From Eutreptiella sp. 'Long Island Sound 2002' (lineage: Eukaryota > Euglenozoa > Euglenophyceae > Eutreptiales > Eutreptiaceae): 64,000 bases of DNA. Made by a program: the position numbers and the translations under genes. The notes below the pieces were generated by a model. The model did not search any database. It was not told the origin of the DNA and worked only from the letters and a program-made list of their open reading frames with translations. The DNA lies in the NCBI GenBank assembly GCA_964036045.1, contig OZ038390.1, positions 32,552,819-32,616,818 of the forward strand. Direction: 5' to 3'. This document shows, piece after piece, positions 59,714 through 64,000 of this stretch (within the stretch, counting starts at the first letter, position 1; every line of letters starts with the position of its first letter).

Positions 59714-62700
59714 ATGCCGGGCAGTCTGGAGGCACGATTTCGTGGTGCAGTCCCGACCGCTGCAGCAAATGCGGACATCCCTGAAAGCCCGTCGCTTTTA
59801 TTTACACACCGGAAGAGAGAAGCCCATACCTCAGGGTTCCTCCAATCAGCGCACTCTCCCGAGGCCAACATCACTCATGGAAGCAGTGTAATGCGCTACT
59901 CTGTTGACCTCCCAAAGTACCCTTCACAGCTTGTTCTGGGAAGCGGAAGCAACAGCGGTCCTCAGCCCTCATCGTCCACAACACACATCCCGTGCTCTGA
60001 CTCGCTACCATACAGTACCTCCCTGACAAGCCACACGGGTGTCCATCGACTCAGTAAAGAGGATTCCCCCCGGCGCAGCGGGAACAAGCGTTTCTCCCGA
60101 AGCTGTACTCCATCGAGCTCGACCTCGCGCAAGTCAAGACCATCCGCTTCTCCTCCGCGGCAGGTGGCCTGGGCCAAAGAGATCCCGGTTCCCAATGTTG
60201 ACAGGAAGGAGACGGCAGATGATTCTGAAGAATGCACTCTCAAGAGGAGCACCAAAGCAATCCGCATCAGAGAATTGTATCATTGGTGCGCAACGGTCAG
60301 CGTGCTGCTGATGCTGCAGTTCATCGCTGATTCATTGCACCACAGGTTTTGATATGTTTGTGGTTGTGGTGGTTGTTATTGTTGTTATTGTGATTGCGGG
60401 TGATCAAATGATTATGATGGTAGTGTGATTCATATTATTATGGTGATTGTGATTGTGGTTGTTGCTGCGTTTATGATTGTGATTGTGATTGTGGTTGTGA
60501 TTGTTGTCGTCACTGTTGTTGTTGTTGTTGTTATTGTTGTTGTTGTTATCGCTATCGTTATTGTGTTTGTTGTGACTATTGTGATTGTGAATGTGATTGT
60601 GATTGTGATTGTGATTGCGCATGTGATTCTTCTTGTTATTATTGTCATTGTGTTTGTTCCTGTTGTTCTTGTTCTTGTTCTTATGATTGTAAGGGGGGGG
60701 CGAATACTTCGAGGGGGGAATATTTCGTTGTGGGAAATTTCGTATTTCAAACGTGTGCGAAATTTCCCGCTCAATTTTCAGGCCACTGTGCGAAATAAAC
60801 CCGGCGCGAAATTTAGCCACTGGGGCGCATTTTCACTACCTCTTTGTTCTCTCGCTTTTGCTTTTGAGCTTCTCAGTGTGGGAAGAGGATGGAGGTGGCC
60901 CCGGAATCCGGACTCCCTCCCTGGCTGGAGGGTGTCTATACGCCCACAGTCCACGCGGACGTCCCGGGGAGGGGGAAAGGCTCCAGGGACTCAAGGATCA
61001 GGGTCAGGGATCAAGGAATCCCAGATAATAAGGGAATTGGTGTTTACTGTGCCCCAAAGCAGATAAAGGGGCTGGATTGCCTTGGACCTTGGGGCATGGG
61101 ATTGAGAACCAGGTCACCCAGGAACCCCCAGAAAGTAAAGAATGCAATCCTGGAAGCTCTTGGAAATTCGCGAAACAATCCTGGAATTTGGCAGTGCAAC
61201 GCAGGAACTGCCCAGTAGTAAACAGTACAATCCTGGAAGGGTGCGAAATTTCCCGCAGGATTTTCAGGCCACTGTGCGAAATGAACCCGGTGCGAAATTT
61301 TCTCGTGCGAAAAATTCCCGGTGCGAAAATCCCCCGCCCCCCCTATCAGTGTGATTGTAACTAAGATTGTTATTGTGATTGTGAAGATTGTTTTTGCGAT
61401 TGTGATTGCTGTTGTTATTGTTATTGTGATAGTGGATCCGATTGTTGTTGTTATGTTGTCATCAAGACTACCCTTATTGTTGTTGTTGTTATCGTTGTTT
61501 TTTTATTACCCCCAAACTGCCGCCCACTACCACTACCCTTAAGGCCCCATTCCACCAAACACCCACTCTTCCCACTTCTCCTCCCACTATACTGGGCCTT
61601 TGTGTAGGCTTTGGCGGTTGCCTGTTATGCCCATTGTACAACACCGGTTTTTTCGGGCGGCTGTCTGTGATTTTTGGGGGTGCAGGGATTGGATCTGTGT
61701 CTTTGATGCTTGTGGTTTGGCGCTGTGGACTGCAGCTTTGCAGTGGCAGCCAGTTTTTTTTGTCTACTGCAGCTCGTCATTAGAGTCTGCAGGCTCTGCA
61801 CTTTGCGACGGCACAGGTTTGTTTTGCAGTGGTATGTGATACGTATTTTGCCATTATTGCCATGATCCGTGTGGACCAGGTGTCACCCGGAGGGCAGTGG
61901 CAGCTTTGGTTGTGGTTTCTGAGGTTGCCGGGGCCAAAGGCGCCCGGGGGGGGGGGGGGGGGCAGGTGGGGGGGCTGCAGTCCCTGATTCATTGCTCCGC
62001 AGGTTCAGATACGTTCCGCAGCCCTCGGAATGGGGCGTTGTTCTTCTGCTCTTGTACACGGTGGCATCCGTTCTGAGCCTGCAGTGCCTCAGCGGCAGTC
62101 GGCCCTACGCAGCCTACGTGCTGGCAATTGGATCTTTGTTGATGACATGCCAACTGACATGGCATTGGGGCAGCCACGTGGCGCAATTCAAGGACAGCCT
62201 CCTCGTGGGACAGCCTTTCTCGCCAGACATGACCATCCACTACGGTAATGCCACAGGCTATCCCCCGTCGAGTTCCCCCCTGTACGGCCTCGCCTTTGGT
62301 TCATCGGGTCCCGATTTCTTGGATTCCGCCGCCTGCCTGGCCGTGCTGTTTCTGAACTGCGTGCAATCCAGCTTTCTATGCCGCCTGGGGACGAGGATCA
62401 CTGCCATCGTCAGCGTGCTCCAATGGGTAGTATATGCGTGTTGGCCGTTCATGTCTGCAGACTCACGCAGCGCGTGGCTTTGCCGGATCGGTGCCATGGG
62501 ATTGTGGACCGCCCACCTGATCCGGTCCAGCTATGTGTGGGAGTCCGAGCTCCAACAGCAGTCCGCACGCATCGACAAGCTCCAGCAGGCCGTAGCCCAG
62601 ACCCTGCGGGATCTGAAAGATGGACGCGACGCCGACAGCGTGCTGAACCACGTCCTCAAGAACACGATGGCCGACGTGATGGGGTGCATCGACCTGTGCC

Positions 62701-63881
62701 GTCCTCAAGCGGAGAACGAGTGTCTGCTTCTCTCCAAGGCGTCCAACATGCTCTTCCGAGGCATGTGGTGGTGCAAACTGCGGGAGGCGATTCTGGAATT
62801 GGTCGCCGGACGCTATGAGACGAAACAAGAGGTCGTGGATGTGCAGGAGTTCGCCCAAGATCTTGTCAGAGGCCGAGAGGTAACACTTGAGTGTTCTTCT
62901 CGGATGGTGAAGCTCGACCCAATGGCTTGCAACATCGTGTTGGACAACGCGCTCACAAATGGCAAAAGGCATGGGTATCCCGGCGATCCGCAGGTGGAGC
63001 TGAGCGTGGAGGTTGTTGACCAAACGCGCCACGAGGGCGCGCCAGCCGTCCCCGCGAGTCACACCATAAGGATCGATGGCTGGGATGAACACACAGACCC
63101 ACTGTGTGTGGCGCCCGATGACGTCAGGGACCCCAACACATCATGTGCAATTCCGGTTGAAGTTCGGTTTACCGTGCGGAACCGCGCGAATCCCGCCCGT
63201 CCGCTGGAAAGGCCCTGGTCTTTAGAACAGCCAAGCGAACCCCTGCGCAAAGACCCGTCACGCCCAACTTTGTCGGATGGACTCGGCCTTCAACACATCA
63301 GTATGGCGGCCAGGTCATGCGGCATGCACGCGCGCCTCTGGCAGCAGGACGCAGAAGTGCATTTTGAGCTGTGCTTGTGCACCACGTCCGCCGCCCATGC
63401 TCCCGTTGTGAGATCAGCCGTGGAGCCCCTGCAAAAGACCTGCCCTTTCCGGGAGGGGATGAAAATCCTTTGCCTCGATGATAGTGGCATCACCAGGCAG
63501 AATCTTGAAATGATATTGACACAGGAGATCCCCAACGCCACGGTTACCATGTATGGGAAGGATCCGGCTGACGTCGAGGAGTTCAAGCGAGACGCTCTGG
63601 CAAAAGGCGACATCTTGATTCTGGATGAGCATGTGGATCTGCCTGGCCCGGAGCTCCGTGGAAGTGCCATTCTGCAGGAGCTTGTGGCTGAGGGTTACCA
63701 AGGGTTCGCATGCATCCGATCGGGCGACTCTACAGATGCTGACAAGGTGCGATCCTATAAGAGCGGCGCACACTGGCACGTGGGGAAAGAGGTTCGGGTC
63801 CGCGACATGGTCAGCCAGTTGAGGAAGGAGTACAAGAAGTTCAAAGGGAAGGGGATGATTGAGCTGCATGAAGAGCCATGA
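59714..63881 (+). CDS. Membrane hybrid histidine kinase (two visible exons)
   Basis: Exon 1 (frame open from 59579; first ATG 59714) and exon 2 (62003-63881) join at AG|GT, both in phase 2, across a 1,657-bp intron; from that ATG the product is about 836 residues. After a Ser/Pro-rich N-terminus there are several hydrophobic segments (VSVLLMLQFIADSL, WGVVLLLLYTVASVL, AAYVLAIGSLLMTCQL and more), then a DHp-like segment LNHVLKNTMADVMG (phosphoacceptor His, codon 62649-62651), an N-box NIVLDNALTNGKRHG, and a SDGLGLQHI G-box. The receiver domain has LDDS acidic residues (63474-63485), the phosphoacceptor in ILILDEH (Asp 63624-63626), a Ser/Thr-containing RSGDST and a conserved Lys in HVGKEV (63786-63788). 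The expected phosphorelay is His to Asp. The glycine-rich ATP lid is less standard. Upstream exons may exist. Confidence 0.8.
60346..62002 (+). other. Intron of the histidine kinase gene
   Basis: GTTTTG...CTCCGCAG, 1,657 bp. It contains simple TTG/ATTGTG repeats at 60355-60690 and 61340-61510, two diverged copies of a ~60-bp GCGAAATTT segment, and a 17-G run near 61.95 kb. About 45-bp direct repeats span both splice sites. Confidence 0.7.
60757..61302. repeat. Paired GCGAAATTTC segments inside the intron
   Basis: GCGAAATTTCCCGC followed by TTTTCAGGCCACTGTGCGAA and AACCCGG(C/T)GCGAAATTT occurs at 60757-60816 and again at 61243-61302. The unit may be a dispersed element of the host. Confidence 0.8.
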
Positions 63882-64000
63882 AGAGCCATGACCGACCTTG
63901 TGCTGCGCATCAGAAGCCACGTGCTACAGGTCGGAATTGCGCTGGGCGGCGGGTGCCACCATTTTATACCCCCCCCCCCCCTGTGTCCAGGAACTGCCTT
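63882..64000. other. 3' flank of kinase gene, C-tract
   Basis: The stop is followed by a duplicated TGAAGAGCCA and then a 13-C tract with TGTGTCCAG at the window end. No further gene is visible. Confidence 0.5.

Noticed and set aside
61992-63881. Kinase start at 61992
   Set aside because: That codon is TTG, not ATG, and lies within the acceptor region; the frame joins exon 1 at AG|GT instead.

Overview
The window reads as nuclear DNA of a eukaryote, most likely a unicellular alga or other protist. The evidence is GT-AG introns that restore reading frames exactly, a Gypsy chromovirus with a chromodomain, a probable Penelope-like reverse transcriptase, hAT-like DNA transposon remains, abundant micro- and minisatellites, and a membrane hybrid histidine kinase (a class absent from animals). 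No bacterial operon, rRNA, tRNA or CRISPR is visible. The species cannot be fixed from sequence alone; a green or prasinophyte-type alga is only a guess.

Layout. 0-2 kb: a large palindrome with a TA-rich centre, then 162-bp tandem units. 2-6.4 kb: unassigned sequence with short tandem duplications. 6.4-7.5 kb (+): decayed Gypsy integrase with chromodomain. 8.7-9.3 kb (-): decayed Gypsy reverse transcriptase abutting a 555-codon ORF (9.27-10.94 kb, -) with a possible 2-oxoglutarate dioxygenase-like core. 11.3-14.1 kb (-): a zinc-knuckle gag-like ORF split by a 1,197-bp hAT-type MITE with a perfect 8-bp target-site duplication. 14.6-16.6 kb (-): a reverse transcriptase interrupted by a 121-bp tandem array. 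16.7-18.0 kb (+): a 416-aa ORF with a PHD-like zinc motif. 18-26 kb: decayed sequence, minisatellites and an unrecognised frameshifted ORF. 26.3-29.6 kb (+): a small ORF, a second PHD-like fragment, and the best intact gene, a four-exon acidic nuclear-type protein whose introns and upstream DNA carry a palindromic ACCGGTC repeat. 30.1-34.5 kb: four tandem copies of a ~1.1-kb repeat related to the 0-2 kb family. 34.5-36.3 kb: hAT-like transposase fragments. 36.3-37.4 kb: a ~29-bp minisatellite. 37.4-58 kb: mostly low-complexity DNA with no gene I can support. 58.4-58.8 kb: a broken RNase H domain. 59.7-63.9 kb (+): a two-exon hybrid histidine kinase whose 1,657-bp intron is bounded by direct repeats that span both splice sites.

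Most recognisable coding sequence is mobile-element debris. The two credible host genes are the four-exon gene at 27.6-29.6 kb and the hybrid histidine kinase at the right end; the PHD-like ORF and the dioxygenase-like ORF could be host genes or element cargo. There is no sign of coordinated regulation between genes.
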